Positions 1-11,626 of a DNA stretch of 64,000 nucleotides are shown one piece after another. Every line of letters begins with the position of its first letter. Position 1 is the stretch's first letter. This DNA is from Pseudorasbora parva. Its lineage: Eukaryota > Chordata > Actinopteri > Cypriniformes > Gobionidae. The notes beneath the pieces were generated by a model that was not told the origin of the DNA, made no database searches, and was given only the letters and a program-made list of their open reading frames with translations. The position numbers and the translations under genes are program-made. Where the stretch lies: NCBI RefSeq assembly GCF_024679245.1, contig NC_090178.1, forward strand, positions 21,289,713 through 21,353,712, written 5' to 3'.

Positions 1-193
1 GAGAAGACAATACTGAATAAAGTCGCAAAATGTATTTTCGATGCTTCAAGAGATTCTAATTAACTAACTGATGTCACATATGTACTACTTTGATGATGTG
101 TTTATTCCCTTTCTGGACATGGATAGTAAAGTGTGCATAGACTGCATATGCTCTGGGACTAAAATATAAAATATCTTTAACTGTGTTCTAAAG

Positions 194-271
194 ATGAACG
201 GAGGTCTAGGAACAACATTAGGGTGAGTCATTTATGACATAATTTCATTTTTGGGTGAACTAACCCTTTAA
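194..271 (+). mobile_element. Right end of a TTAA-flanked MITE (AGTTCACC family)
   Basis: The stretch ends TTTTTGGGTGAACTAACCCTTTAA, the same end as the copies at 27468-27692 and 35920-35990. Only this end is recognisable. Confidence 0.55.
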
Positions 272-291
272 TATCAATGCTGCTGTATATA

Positions 292-885
292 CACCGATCA
301 GCCGTAACATGAACTCTGACAGGTGAAGTGAATAGCACTGATTATCTCTTCATCTCGGCACCTGTTAGTGGGTGGGATATATTAGACAGCAAGTGAGCAT
401 TTTGTCCTCAAAATTGATATGTAAGAAGCAGGAAAAATGGGCAAGCGTAAGGATTTGAGCGAGTTTGACAAGGGCCAAATTGTGATGGCAAGACGACTGG
501 GTCAGAGCATCTCCAAAACGGCAGCTCTTGTGGGGTGTTCCCAGGCTACAGTGGTCAGTATCTATCAAAAGTGCTCCAAGGAAGGATCTGTGGTGAACCG
601 GCGACAGGGTCATTGGCTGCCAAGGTTCATTGATGCACGTGGGGAGCGAAGGTCAAAACAGACAAGCTACTGTAGCTCAAATTGCTCAAGCTAATGCTGG
701 TTTCAGTTTCAGTTTCAGTTTCAGTTTCAGCTGGTTCTGATAGAAAGTTGTCAGAATGCACAGTGCATCACAGTTTTTTGTGTATGGGGCTGCATAGCCT
801 TTCATGGAAATGGTATATGCTGAGGACTTAAAGGATCTGCTGCTAATATCTTGGTGCCAGATACCACAGCACACCTTTAGGAGTC
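292..885 (+). mobile_element. Tc1/mariner-type transposon, internally deleted, dead
   Basis: The left end follows a TA at 290-291 and begins CACCGATCAGCCGTAACATG, like the terminal repeat of fish Tc1-type elements. An open frame at 437-655 encodes the transposase N-terminus ([20 protein letters not shown], then [14 protein letters not shown]), a helix-turn-helix DNA-binding region. The frame breaks near 655. In other frames [14 protein letters not shown] and DRKLSECTVHHSFLCMGLHS can still be read. The next recognisable piece (about 820-885) matches the family's C-terminal coding end, so the DDE catalytic middle is deleted. No right terminal repeat is visible. The copy lies in the last visible crot intron. 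Confidence 0.8.
701..730 (+). repeat. (TTTCAG)5 tandem repeat
   Basis: Five perfect hexamer copies interrupt the dead Tc1 transposase between its NAG and DRKLSE coding pieces. They arose after, or helped end, coding function of that copy. Confidence 0.9.
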
Positions 886-1038
886 AGTTGACAGTTGTGA
901 TCAACTCAATGAATTCTTGCTTAATACAATTATTAATTTCTTTTTCAAACAAATCTTACTGATCCTAGACTTTTGAATGAAAGTGAATGTAAAAATATAC
1001 ATAAACTCTAATAATCCTGCCATCATAATTGTATTTAC

Positions 1039-1407
1039 ATCACAGTTAGAAGCGAAGGTCCCATTAGAGAAGCAGATCAGATTGTAAGATTTATCACCCC
1101 AGCGGATCGTGGGGTCACCAGTTAAAGCCAGCTGGGTCAACTATCATGGGAGAGAGAGAGAGACAGAGAGACAGAGAGAAATTATAATTGCATACCCGGA
1201 ACAAACACAAAATCTGAGTGAAATTTATGACTCTCATCATACAAGTGTGTATATATTTTGCTCAACCTGTGTGTAGTTTTCAGGGGTGGCGTAGGGCTTG
1301 GCATCATCTAGTGCAACCACAAATAAAGAACTCTGAATTGTCTCCAGTATGGTCTTATTCACAGGATCAATGGAGATCAGATACTCCCGAGCCTGAAAAG
1401 AGGGAGA

Positions 1408-1445
<38 letters not shown>

Positions 1446-4020
1446 GAAACTGGGTGGAACTTCGCTAAAGATTAGAATTCAAATTCACCCACATCCATAT
1501 TAAATGGTGTAGTTAATTTGCCTACTGTACTGTGATTGGATGTGGTGCTCCAGCAGAGGGCGTGGCTTTACCTTTGCCCAGCGGGTTCTTTCCTCAGTGG
1601 TGAGAGCGCTCACTCCATCCCCCTCAGGCTCTCCATCACAGCATTCTTTAATGTAAGTGAGCTGCCTACATGTGGAATAGCATAATACTTTACTATTTCA
1701 GCAGTTGAAAGTATGCTTACTGTGTAAAATATGATGGACACTATCGTTCAGAAAATTGTGAACGGTAAGGTTGTATAATGTTTTTGAAAGTCTCTTGCTC
1801 ACCAAGGCAGCATTTATTTGATCAATGAAAATGCTGCAAAAACAGTAATAGTGGGAAATATCACTACAATTCTGTTTTGTTAAAATATATCATAATAATA
1901 CATTTTAAAATATAATTTATCCCTGTTATGGTAAATCTGATTTTTTAGCAGCCATTACTCCAGTCTTCAGGGTCACATGATCTTTCAGAAATCATTCTAA
2001 TAAGCTGATTTGGTGTCACTGGCAGAATGCTACTATGTCAAACGTTTATCGTAGAATACTGCAATTTTATTTACTAATTAAAATGTTTGAAGACACATTA
2101 TGACAGATTACACAGGATCAAAAAAAACAACCCACTGAATCAATGAAAACTTGGCACCATACCTCAACAGCTCTGGGGGAGTGAGGATACGGCCATCACA
2201 AAGAGCATCAAATGTGAATACCCTCCCACGACACATCACTATCATGTGGGAAGGGCAGGGTCCTTCGCTCTCTACAACACAGAGAGATCCCACATGCAGC
2301 ATCAGGTAACACATGGACACATGTATGCATACAAAAAAAAGCATGCATATGACCTGACCTGTTTTGAAGAAGTTGAGGATGGTGTCTTTGATGACACCAG
2401 GCACTTTGCAGGTGCAGAAGAGCATGCGAAACTGATCCATGTCAAAGGGTATCGTTCCTGCTTTATGAACAGCCAGCCTCTCCCTGATCAATATCAGCAA
2501 ATACACTACTTACATAATACATTACTGATGCAGACAAAAACAAGCCAGTCACCAACAGAAATATACACCGATTAGACACTTTTGAAAATCATTTACTACA
2601 TCGGCTGTTTCTTTGTTTACAAAAGTGATCACATACGTGCGGATAAGGTCCCAGTACTGGAGGGTGAGCCACAAATTCATGCTGGACCTCTCGAGCTGTG
2701 TGCCCTCACGTGGAGGCCAGCAGTGCTCTAGGTAGGCTGTAGGTCCCCCAAAATTCACATTCAGCTGAGAGGGGATGCGCACCTCTAGATACGCTGTGTC
2801 CAGCCACCATTCCTCAAGCTGAAGAAGAAAAAACAGCAGGTTCAAATAAAGTCTATAAGCTACAAACATTAAAAATGCATGTGTTTTATCAGTTATGTAA
2901 GTGATTCATTAGTGTGGCTGAAAAAGAGCAATACGAAAAAATGTGTGTACCCAGTTGCGCCTGCTCTTGGCTCTCTGCAAAAGCTTCTGGTGCAGCTGCT
3001 GTCCGATACCCTCCTCAAAGCGCTTCACAATGGCCTCTGTTGCCCCAAACTCCTCCGCAGATGCAAAAGGTTTTACTGGAAAAATAATAATAATAATAAT
3101 AATAATATAATAATTAAATTTCATTCTAATAATAATTAAATTTATTTAAAATGTAAATAATAAAATCTAATTTATTTTCTACATTTTCCCCAGCTAGGTG
3201 ACATGTATTGTACTCATGAAAAAAGTAAGTAAAAAAACTAAATTTAGTTGCTTAAGACAATAGAAAAGTGCAAGACATAAACTAACAATTGTATTATTTG
3301 TGTTAGTTAATTTTAAATATGTATATCTAATGCTAATCTATCATTTAATGAAACTATACTGTGAAATCTATTTTCTAATGAGAATCAATCAGTATATTTT
3401 TGTTTAAAACCGGGCTCCGTTTTCTCTGGTCACACACCTAACCAACAATGTGTTGTTCATGTAGAAGACAATAACACACACTTTTTTTTTATGAAACTTT
3501 GACACAAGCCAATTATTTTTTTGTAATTTAATTTAATGTTTCATTATGCTTATAGTTTAAGGCTTTGCTTTTTTATATTTCTATATAGCTTTAATTTTGT
3601 ATTAGTCATTTTAGTATAACAACAATGACAAAGCCAGACATCATCTTTCAAATTAAAAGCTTGTTGCTTTTCTAAACAGCTAGTCTCTATTTACTATTAA
3701 AAATTTAACATTAAATTAGAACAGTCTTTCATTTATTTATAACATCTTTGTGTAAAATACATCAGCAACTAATTTAGACCCTTCAAACTCAAAAGTACAT
3801 TTGGTCACAAATGTTACCAGTGAAATGAAAAAGTTTGATAACATTCCTATCCCCATCTAAGCCCCATAATAGCCAGCAGAATGCATGTGTTGAATGACCT
3901 CTCACCTGAATGCAGGTATTTGTTCAGGGTGTCCTGTAGAGCGGGCACAGGTAGAGGAGGGAGGCTGCCCTGATACTGAAATGTCCGCTCTGCAGTGGAC
4001 TCGAACACCTGATTATCCAT
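1039..4020 (-). CDS. crot: Peroxisomal carnitine O-octanoyltransferase, N-terminal half (8 exons, cut by window edge)
   Basis: CROT moves medium-chain acyl groups from CoA to carnitine in peroxisomes so that chain-shortened fatty acids can leave for mitochondria. Coding exons on the minus strand, in order: 4020-3906, 3075-2951, 2818-2637, 2483-2359, 2271-2163, 1665-1572, 1392-1267, 1140-1039. All junctions are GT-AG and join in frame, giving 326 codons of about 612 in the human protein. The start at 4020 is supported by the family-typical opening MDNQVFESTAERTFQYQ. The carnitine/choline acyltransferase signature LPPLPVPAL follows near residues 20-30, then LEEWWLDTAYLEVRIPSQLN near residue 81, and TGDPTIRWGDKSYN near residue 300. 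The catalytic histidine and the peroxisomal C-terminus are in exons left of position 1. CROT rather than CRAT or CPT is chosen from these stretches. Upstream of the ATG, 4021-4560 probably holds the promoter and 5' UTR; no non-coding exon could be fixed. Confidence 0.95.
1397..1441 (+). repeat. (GA)n microsatellite
   Basis: AGAGGGAGAG passes into a pure GA run directly upstream (in crot sense) of the exon that begins at 1392. On the minus strand it is the pyrimidine tract before the AG acceptor, so its length may affect splicing of this exon. Confidence 0.85.
1770..2085 (+). repeat. Interspersed repeat, CAGTCTTCAGGGTCACATGA family
   Basis: It carries the shared core ACTCCAGTCTTCAGGGTCAC followed by CTTTCAGAAATCATTCTAAT, and the opening CTCACCAAGGCAGCATTTAT. 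Other copies or fragments lie at about 24040-24550, 33415-33960, 40305-40390, 44240-44380, 45720-46070 and 62680-62960. This is a high-copy dispersed family whose class I cannot name with certainty. It lies in a crot intron. Confidence 0.65.
3078..3139 (+). repeat. AAT-rich low-complexity tract
   Basis: A run of AAT triplets directly beside crot exon 2. On the minus strand it forms a T-rich stretch before that exon's acceptor. Confidence 0.8.
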
Positions 4021-4736
4021 TATAACTGGACTGCTTATTACAACTTCGAATAAAATTAAATCAATAGTGAGAAAGACTCAGTGGTGGCACCGTGGCAGAA
4101 TGCCCAGTCGTATCATATTACAAATACGCTTCAGCAAAATCTGTTTGTGTTTATTCCCCCTAGAGCCATGCGTTTGACGCAGTGACTTTTAATGCAGGGT
4201 CACTTTAGAATAAATCATAAATCACTGAAATAACTTTATCAGACATATAAATATAAATATATAAAAGCTTAAATACATATTAGGTCGCAATGAATACACA
4301 TAATGCAAACGTAAACATTATCGAAGTGACGTTACCTCAGTAAAATCTATTAATCCAGAAACAGAAACGGAAGTGAAGCTGCACGGGTGAAACGGAGTCT
4401 TGATACTCTACTGAAATACTCTCGTTGTGTACATTCAACACTAGATCGAGATCATGATCGAGAATCGTTCCCGTTACCTTTGCCCTAATTACTAGATGTG
4501 AAGTCAAAAACAATAAAGATGACTCAATCAACATGGCCAACGGTCTGAATTTCAAAATACAGGTTCTGCAGGAAAGTCACGCGAAATGAATAACAGGTTG
4601 TGAGATCTTTCTTTAGGCTCAATAAAAAAAAATTCAGACGTTTTTGAACATTTTTTACTTCAGATTTTTATATAATTGCGTTATAACTGCGAAATGTCAT
4701 TATTAGAATAATCATTTCAATAACGTTTTTTTTCTC

Positions 4737-4804
4737 CATTCATTCATTCATTCATTCATTCATTCATTCATTCATTCATTCATTCATTCATTCATTCATT
4801 CATA
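4737..4804 (+). repeat. (CATT)n tetranucleotide microsatellite
   Basis: About 16 near-perfect CATT units in the spacer upstream of crot. The surrounding spacer, 4560-5410, has no recognisable exon. Confidence 0.95.
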
Positions 4805-5150
4805 CATTTCAAAAGTCATGAATATTGTTTTCCTTAGGTCAAAATTGTCCTAAAACGTCAATTTTCATCATTAAACACAGTAAAATTAGATTTTTACCAT
4901 TAAAAAAAAAATCTTATTATTTGTATACACCACAAAGAGTTTTTATTTTTATTTATGTAGGCCTACATTAATATAAAAAAATAACAATTGTGATTTACAT
5001 TTTTTATGTACTTTTGAATAACTTAAGTGATCCAAACAGAAATGTAATTTCTCTGCCCCTCATAGGTTTATATTTATTAAAAAAATATTTACATATCTTG
5101 TGGGGAAAACATATTTTTAATAATTTAAATGACATGCATAAATTATTTGT

Positions 5151-5369
5151 TTGCTGCAAATTCTCCGGTTTGATTCACTCAAAGGTTTTCTGGCACTTAT
5201 TCCTCAGTGCTTATTTTTCCAATTTAGCAACACTGTACAAAAGGCCAGACCTTGCATTCTGCATGCATCCGATCCAAAGGGGTGTTGTGATGACTACGCT
5301 TCAGTGAGCACAGAGAGGACAAAGAAGGTCTTTGTGAGTAAGAGCACAATTACTGGTCCTCAAGTTTGA
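5151..5369 (+). other. Unexplained 72-codon open frame in the crot-acbd7 spacer
   Basis: An open frame whose second half (SDPKGCCDDYASVSTERTKK) is less repetitive than its surroundings. A possible AG acceptor precedes it at about 5226. No family was recognised and no partner exon was seen. It lies outside the duplicated segment that begins near 5410. It may be chance or a relic exon. Confidence 0.15.
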
Positions 5370-5462
5370 GGACCCAGCTTAATACTAATGAAGTAATACA
5401 TGAAAAGATTTTGTAAGGATATTGAAAATAAAGAGGACAACATTACCATGATATTTGACAGC

Positions 5463-5468
5463 TTTATT
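5463..5468 (-). terminator. acbd7 polyadenylation signal AATAAA
   Basis: AATAAA on the minus strand about 280 bases after the acbd7 stop. The matching site in the duplicated copy reads AATAAC (about 10590), so the signal is lost there. Confidence 0.55.
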
Positions 5469-5745
5469 CAATTACTTTTTTTATATATAAAACAAAAACA
5501 AGATTATATACCAACATCTTTAGGTCTAATCTGATTGGTAATGAGATATTATCAGGTGGTATCACTATGATACCAGGTGAATTATCTTTTAATCTATGTT
5601 ACATAAAAACAAATTCAACAAAAACTTTATTATTTCAATCTTGCAGCGTCTGAATAGTTTTATAAACTTACAAAACTATAATAAGTTTATTATAAAACTA
5701 TTATAGGCTATCTACATTAAACTAAGGAGATGTTTCTTTCCCCGA

Positions 5746-6897
5746 TCACATTCCATACTTTTCAGTGACTTCCTTGGCCAGAGAAATGTAGGCATTCATG
5801 GCATCTTCGTTTGACATTCCTGTTGGAGAAGAGAGTGAAGATTATATGAATCAAGCCATCATCAGAAACATCTGAAGGGTTTCATATAATATTAGCTGCA
5901 TGAGTACACACAATTTAGGCTTACATATGAAAAAAATGCAGTAAAGAAAAGTATGACAATTTGTCAATAAACAATCTTAACTGCTTAAAAATAATAAAAA
6001 TGGGAAAATGGGAGTGTGGAAAAAAAGCAGGATCTATATTTTTCTTACCTTTCTTTAAATTCCATGCATTCCATTTGGCTTTCCCTTTCATATCCAGCAA
6101 TCCAGGTTTTTCTGCACAAAACAGATGATACACATTTGCAATTATCAGATCTGTCAAGCTTAGAAGTAGGCTATGGTTTTAACAGTAAAAAAGGTAAATA
6201 TGCTTGGTATGACAGTTACCAATATTAATGTCCCCAACGCTAGCTTGCTTGTAGAGGCCGTACAACTCCCGCATCTCTGAGTCTGTAGGTCTGGCCTTCA
6301 TTTTCATTACATCATCTGCACATTGCTCAAATTCAGCCTATAGCCAAAGACATTATGACTTACTTTTTTTCTGCAATCCTATAAAATTACAATTAAGCTA
6401 TGTGTGTAACTGCTTACACCTTTAAAGGGCGTCACATAGTCATTATGCCCCTCAAAGCACTTCAACCACTTATGCATCTGCATTATTCCCAGACTGTATG
6501 CAGCCATTGTTTAATTTCAGCGAACTAACAGTTGTGTTTTCTAAAATGTATTTGTGCCTATATAAACATACAAGCTATCGATTGCCACTTTAAGTATTGT
6601 ATCAATTAGCCTACAAGACTTTCATATAAAAAAAGTTTGTGGCTAGTCTATTTTAATACACACCCAGATGACAATACGCCGTAGCACACGAGCAAAATAG
6701 CACTAGTTTTGTGTATACGACGGGATATAGTCATTATATTATAGTAATAATGTTAGTGTTCGTATCTTTAACATCCTAAACAGCTGCTGACTAAGGTAGC
6801 CTTAATCCAAATGATTTACATTCACGCGTTACATCGCAACAAACGCGAGGAACATGGAATTAAATAAAATAGTTAAGTTAAATACCTTCAAAGACAT
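5746..6897 (-). CDS. acbd7: Acyl-CoA-binding domain-containing protein 7
   Basis: A small cytosolic protein of the ACBP/DBI family that binds long-chain acyl-CoA esters. Four minus-strand exons: 6897-6886 (MSLK), 6337-6220, 6111-6049 and 5819-5746. They join in frame through GT-AG introns into 88 residues, the length of human ACBD7. Family landmarks: KARPTDSEMRELYGLYKQ (residues about 20-37), SVGDIN, then GLLDMKGKAKWNAWNLKKG with the acyl-CoA-contacting Lys and Trp residues, and the C-terminal AYISLAKEVTEKYGM. ACBD7 rather than DBI is chosen from the WNLKKG stretch and the rpp38 neighbour. Exon 2 reads CADDVMKMKARPTDSEMREL, with several substitutions at usually conserved places. A broken paralogue lies at 10873-13232, and 6418-6507 could be an alternative first exon. 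Confidence 0.93.
6418..6507 (-). other. Possible alternative first coding exon of acbd7
   Basis: A 30-codon open stretch starts at an ATG in a strong context (AAACAATGG) and ends at a GT donor (GGT|GTAAGC). It is phase 0, so splicing over an 80-bp intron to exon 2 at 6337 would stay in frame. It would replace MSLK by a longer N-terminus with hydrophobic residues (MAAYSLGIMQMHKWLK). The matching region of the duplicate copy (about 12700-12800) does not keep the frame. No homologue is known to me. Confidence 0.25.
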
Positions 6898-7071
6898 TCT
6901 CTTAGACGAGTATGGTGAAGCTGGGCACGTCAGCTAGAATGTGGTAGATGTACTGATTTAATACATTACGATGACACTACGCGGAACTTCAGTGCGCTGA
7001 CGAAAAGCTGAGCGCTGATTGGCTGGTGGAACGTCCGAGGACAAGTGTCGCTTACTGCAGAGCCAAATGAC

Positions 7072-7240
7072 GTCCAGCTCCACCTCTCTGGATGTCAGGG
7101 GTAGAGCTTGACCTAGACCAGCTACACCTCTGTGGATATAATGGGTGGGGGGATATAGTTATGAGTAGGGTTAGGGCGTGGTTGGATATTCTAGCTCCAC
7201 CCTTTACACCTAATTTACATTCAGAGAGGGGGAGCTGGAC
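7072..7240. mobile_element. Short inverted-repeat element (MITE) upstream of acbd7
   Basis: The left end GTCCAGCTCCACCTCTCTG and the reverse complement of the right end, GTCCAGCTCCCCCTCTCTG, differ at one base in 19. It has no coding content. It sits about 175 bases upstream of the acbd7 ATG, where the promoter is expected. Nothing like it stands at the matching place near the second copy (about 13375). Confidence 0.75.
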
Positions 7241-9467
7241 TTCACACTCCACCCATGGCTCTGTAGTGAGCAGCCTCTTTTAGTGGGTGAAACCTGATAT
7301 TTATTCCAGTTTATTCTATTTCTACAGTGAAACCATTAATTCCATTATCATACCAGTTTTCACACATGCTGCTTCGCCTAACATTAAATCCAGAGTTGAC
7401 AGAAAAAGCATATAAATGGAAAAATTATTCATTGACATTACCAACTGGCAGGTAGGCTATACTCACTGTTTGCAGATTCAGTAAGCATTTACTTTCGGTA
7501 AAAAGGTATTTTAATTGTCTTAACCATTTTAATCACAAATAAATGGTTAGGAAATTTGCAAGAATTCCACAGATATTGTAGATAAAGTAACAATAGCTCA
7601 GAAAAGCCTTCCTGACTTGCAAAAAGCTTTTTACAGGAAGAAGAGACATTTGTTCCACTCAAAGCTGATGATATCATCTTTTCATGAGTAGTTGAAAAAA
7701 CTAGTTTGTTTGAGTTAAACGTGAGACCAAATATTCATAGGGTTCAAAACTGGACTCTGACCAGGCCAAAACCTGATGGACTTGTTCTCAAGCCACTTTT
7801 AAGTCTTGGTTGTCTTTGCAGTTTGGGGCGGAGGGTTTTCCAAGCAGGTTATGTGACATACCTGGGTATGTTTAAGAGTAATTAAGGAGATAACCTCAAC
7901 TTTTGGTTCCAAAAACGGAGGTAACTTTCAGGGTAAGTATAGCCATAGCAACTCAATCTCTGGATCAAATATATAACACTAGTGGTAAAATTCCTTGCAC
8001 CTTAGAGACCGGAGTAATGACCATGTAATGACAATGTAAATGTTTTTTTGCAAAGCAAGTCATTCTGCAATAATCTCTTGCACTCTAAAGCATTAAAATG
8101 CCTCTTCACCAATTCCAGCTGAAGTGGCTCACCAATACCAGCAGCTAAAAGTGACACCTCTCCCTCCATGCTTCACTGTTGTAGAGATGCATTTATTTCT
8201 CACCAGATCTCCAAATACACCACTCTAGAGCACCACCATGCAACTTGTGTTTCATAAATCATCAGTAACTCAAAAACTTAATTCTGTCTTAGATGTTTTT
8301 TCATTGCTGCTTTTCTGTGACAGCAATGCCCATTTGCATAAATGCTACTAATATCCTGAACAATAAAGACAAAGCTTGGTGTTTAGCTATTTAGCCTTTT
8401 TCTTTTCTTCTTTTTCTTTTCTTTTTTTCAGGAGTGTATATCTATCATTATTACAAAGCAAATTTTTTTTTTTTTTTGCCAGAATAAAACAAAGTGCAAA
8501 GAAAAAAATAAACAAAACTTACCAATAAAGTCTTACACAAAATAAACAACAGTGGTCAGGACGTATATTTTAAAGCACAGTTTACATCAATAGTTTCTAT
8601 TGTGTAGCAGAGTAAATTTTATAAATAATTTGATATAATATTCCCTTATATTAGTTTATAATCAGATTACATTTAAATTAGGCCTAATTGCCCCACCAGT
8701 GACAACTAGTCTCTTTATATTAATAATCAATATAAATAATGAATAAATAATAATATAAAGTATTTATTTTTGTTTCATATAAAATGTCTTTGATGTGTGA
8801 AGTTAGTTAGCTATATTAGTAGGCTAAATTGAAAAAGGCAACATGACAAAAAGGCCTGACGGTGATATCCATATAGACAGTAAAAGCCGGCTCTGTCCAG
8901 TCCACTGCCAGACGCTAGATGGCAGTGTTAACGTCAAACAATTGTTTGTTGTATTGTGTGACCACAGAAAAAGACCTGTAAATAACATAATCCTATGAAT
9001 CCTACGTTTGCGCACACCCTGTGGAAGAGAACCTCCTTTTTAACAACAACAACAACAACAAAAAAACCCCTCCTTTTTGACGGGTGAAATCTTGCTTTAT
9101 TTGGATTGTATAATTCATGATGTATAATTCACTACTTCGTTCCCTCGGCTTGCTAAACCGTCCACACGAAGCCAGAGCTAAAGATATAAAAACAGAGAAG
9201 AAGAGTTGTGGCTAGACTGGGCAGCTGGTTGGAGGTGAGACAAAATCTCACGATAAAATAACAATAAATACATTTGCTACTTAACAGATGTGTTTTATTA
9301 ACGCCTACACCAACCCTAAACCTACCCTTACAATAATGCAAATACGGTTATTAAATTACGCATTATTGATGTGCGCATGCCCAGTGTCCGTAGTTCTGGA
9401 CGTAGCGGATTGGCTGTACACGAAAACGTAAGAATGTCGTTTTCAGATTCATCCACTCTGGGACCTG

Positions 9468-10377
9468 GGGCCTATACCATGAAGCTGGTTTAGCTGGTTA
9501 GCCAGATATGTTTAGGCTTAGTTTGTGCCTATCCTGGGGTTTAGGTACCATTAAAGTGGTTTGGCATTCAGCAGTGTTCATCGCCATAGGAATTTACAAT
9601 CCACTGCTAACCTGCTCCAGGTCAGGTTATGTTCTGGATTAGAGATCTCAACCTGAAATTGGACCAATCACCTGTGAGTTAAGTGACACATCTCTGATTC
9701 AATAAAATCACTCCCCCCTGTTTCTACTTCAAATTAAAGGTCACTACAGCAAATGGTTTTTAAAGACTAAAGTGTCTGGCTTTTAACTGCTTATTTATAA
9801 TATTAATAATTTTGAATGATTAAATATAGTTTATGTAATTATTAGAGCCTACCCTTAATGAATTACACATTTATCATTTTAGTTAATAAATCATTAATAG
9901 GCACTTTGTTAAAATTAATATAAATAGCCAATATAAAGTCATACAAATAAGCTTTAAAATCAATAAATAAAGCTATTAAAAAGAAGCTTACTGAGTTTAA
10001 ATGTCAAATTCTCTCTATATATCCACTTAACTAACTTCATAACTTTTACTTGCATTGACGTATATTTTTTTTCTGTAAGTTGTGCTCTTTCATAGACAGC
10101 TATTTTCTTTGTGCTGTGTATCATGTAATATTCTGCAGAAGAGAGAAATAAATCTCACAGCTTCTCTCGTTTCTATCTCATTTCCACAGCGTGTGATTGG
10201 CTGTTCACTGCTGATGTCATAGCTAAACTTCTGAACTCAGGATCAAAGCCTGAGTTGACAGAGAAAGTTGATGATCAGCATCATGGGACCAACAAAGCCT
10301 GAATAGTTTGGTTTGGTTTTGTCAACTCAAAATTAATCTAACCCTGTTTGTTAAACTACCATCATGGTACATGCCAC
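9468..10377. mobile_element. Non-autonomous inverted-repeat transposon between duplicate copies
   Basis: The left end GGCCTATACCATGAAGCTGG and the right end, read in reverse, GGTGGCATGTACCATGATGG, are imperfect inverted repeats that share TACCATGA. The interior is non-coding. It sits near the junction of the two duplicated segments (9180-10535). The following 10378-10510, rich in GTGTGGACAAAACG-type sequence, is probably a further repeat fragment. Confidence 0.55.
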
Positions 10378-11443
10378 CGGTTTCAGAAAATATCGGATTC
10401 ATGCTTCCAAACCAAAACCCCGGATCCGTGTGGACAAAACGCTAATACGGTACAATATCTATACGTAGGCAGGCTATACAGCTAAACTACGTGTAGACAG
10501 GGCCTGCCAATTTTTCCTGCATGTCCCCATAAACATTTTGCTAGGATATTAAAAATAAAGAGGACAGCATTACCATGAAATTTTACAGCGTTATTTAATG
10601 ACCCCTTTTCCCTAAAACAAAAACAAGATTATTTGCCTACATCTTAATGTCTAATCTGATTGGAAGCCTATGATACATTTTCAGGTAGCATCATATAGGT
10701 GAATTATCTTTTAATCTGTTAAAGATAAATAAATAAAAAAACCTTGTTAATTGTTTCAATCGTGCAGCTTTTTAATAGTTAAAACTATAAAAATAGTTTT
10801 TAATAGTTAGAACTATAAAAATCTATTAAAATTTTATATCTACGTAAAATAAGGAGATGTTTCTTTTCCCGATCACATTCCATACTTTTTAATGACTTCC
10901 TTGGCCAGAGAAATTTAGGCATTCATGGCATTCTTCTTCATTTGACATTCCTGTTGGAGAAGAGAGTGAGGATTATATTAATCAAGCTATAGGGGTAAGC
11001 TACAATATTTTGCTGAGTGTGTTATTGTGCTGGTACCTTGGTGCTGGTGATCAGCTGACTCCTAATTTCATGAATTTAATCAAATTCAATTATAAGAATA
11101 AGAGGGCAGTTACCAATCAAATGAAAAAGTATCTGCAAAATGTATCTTCGCAATGGAGAGGAAACACAGAAGCTGCATTTAAAGGGGCATTTACACAGAC
11201 AGTTTAATGAGCTTAGGGGTGACAAATAACCTGCAGTTATGCATAAATAATGTTTTGATGTTTTAAACACAACGTTGAATACTGATATTTTAAATTATTT
11301 AAAACATGAAAATATACTTTACATGTGAAATTAAAACTGCCAGTAGGTGGCAGCAAGTCACTGTTAATGAGTGAGTAATTGAGATTCAACCGATTCATTC
11401 AAATGTCTGATTCATTCAGGAATTAATCATTTGACTGCGTTAT

Positions 11444-11626
11444 GCTGCGTTCACACCAGACGTGAATGATGCAATTCGCACGAATGATTTACATGTTAAG
11501 TCAATGCAGAGACGCCAATAGGCATTCTGCGGCGCGATACACACGTGAATGAGGCGGCAAGGATCACGCATCCAACTTCGCGCGTTCACGCGTCCAACTT
11601 CGCGCAAATTCCAGTGTGAATGCAGC
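11444..11626. mobile_element. MITE with GCTGCGTTCACAC ends
   Basis: The left end GCTGCGTTCACACCAGACG and the right end in reverse complement, GCTGCATTCACACTGGAAT, form inverted repeats around a CG-rich core with internal GCGCGTTCACGCGTCC repeats. It is inserted in the last intron of the decayed acbd7 copy. Confidence 0.65.

Larger units (their letters stand above)
5410..9180. repeat. Tandem segmental duplication, left copy (intact acbd7)
   Basis: Homologous to 10535-14490. Matching anchors are AAAATAAAGAGGACA at the start (5424 and 10552), acbd7 exons, TTTCTATTGTGTAGCAG (8594 and 13934), CAGACGCTAGATGGCAGTGT (8910 and 14321), CCACAGAAAAAGACCTGTAA, and ACGGGTGAAAT at the end (9079 and 14440). 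The part beyond 8900 matches the region just upstream of rpp38, so the copied unit was acbd7 plus the rpp38 5' region. Between 7241 and 8890 there is no gene. Confidence 0.85.

Noticed and set aside
365..613. 82-codon minus-strand frame
   Set aside because: Antisense of the Tc1 transposase remnant.
2246..2575. 109-codon plus-strand frame
   Set aside because: Antisense to crot exons at 2163-2271 and 2359-2483.
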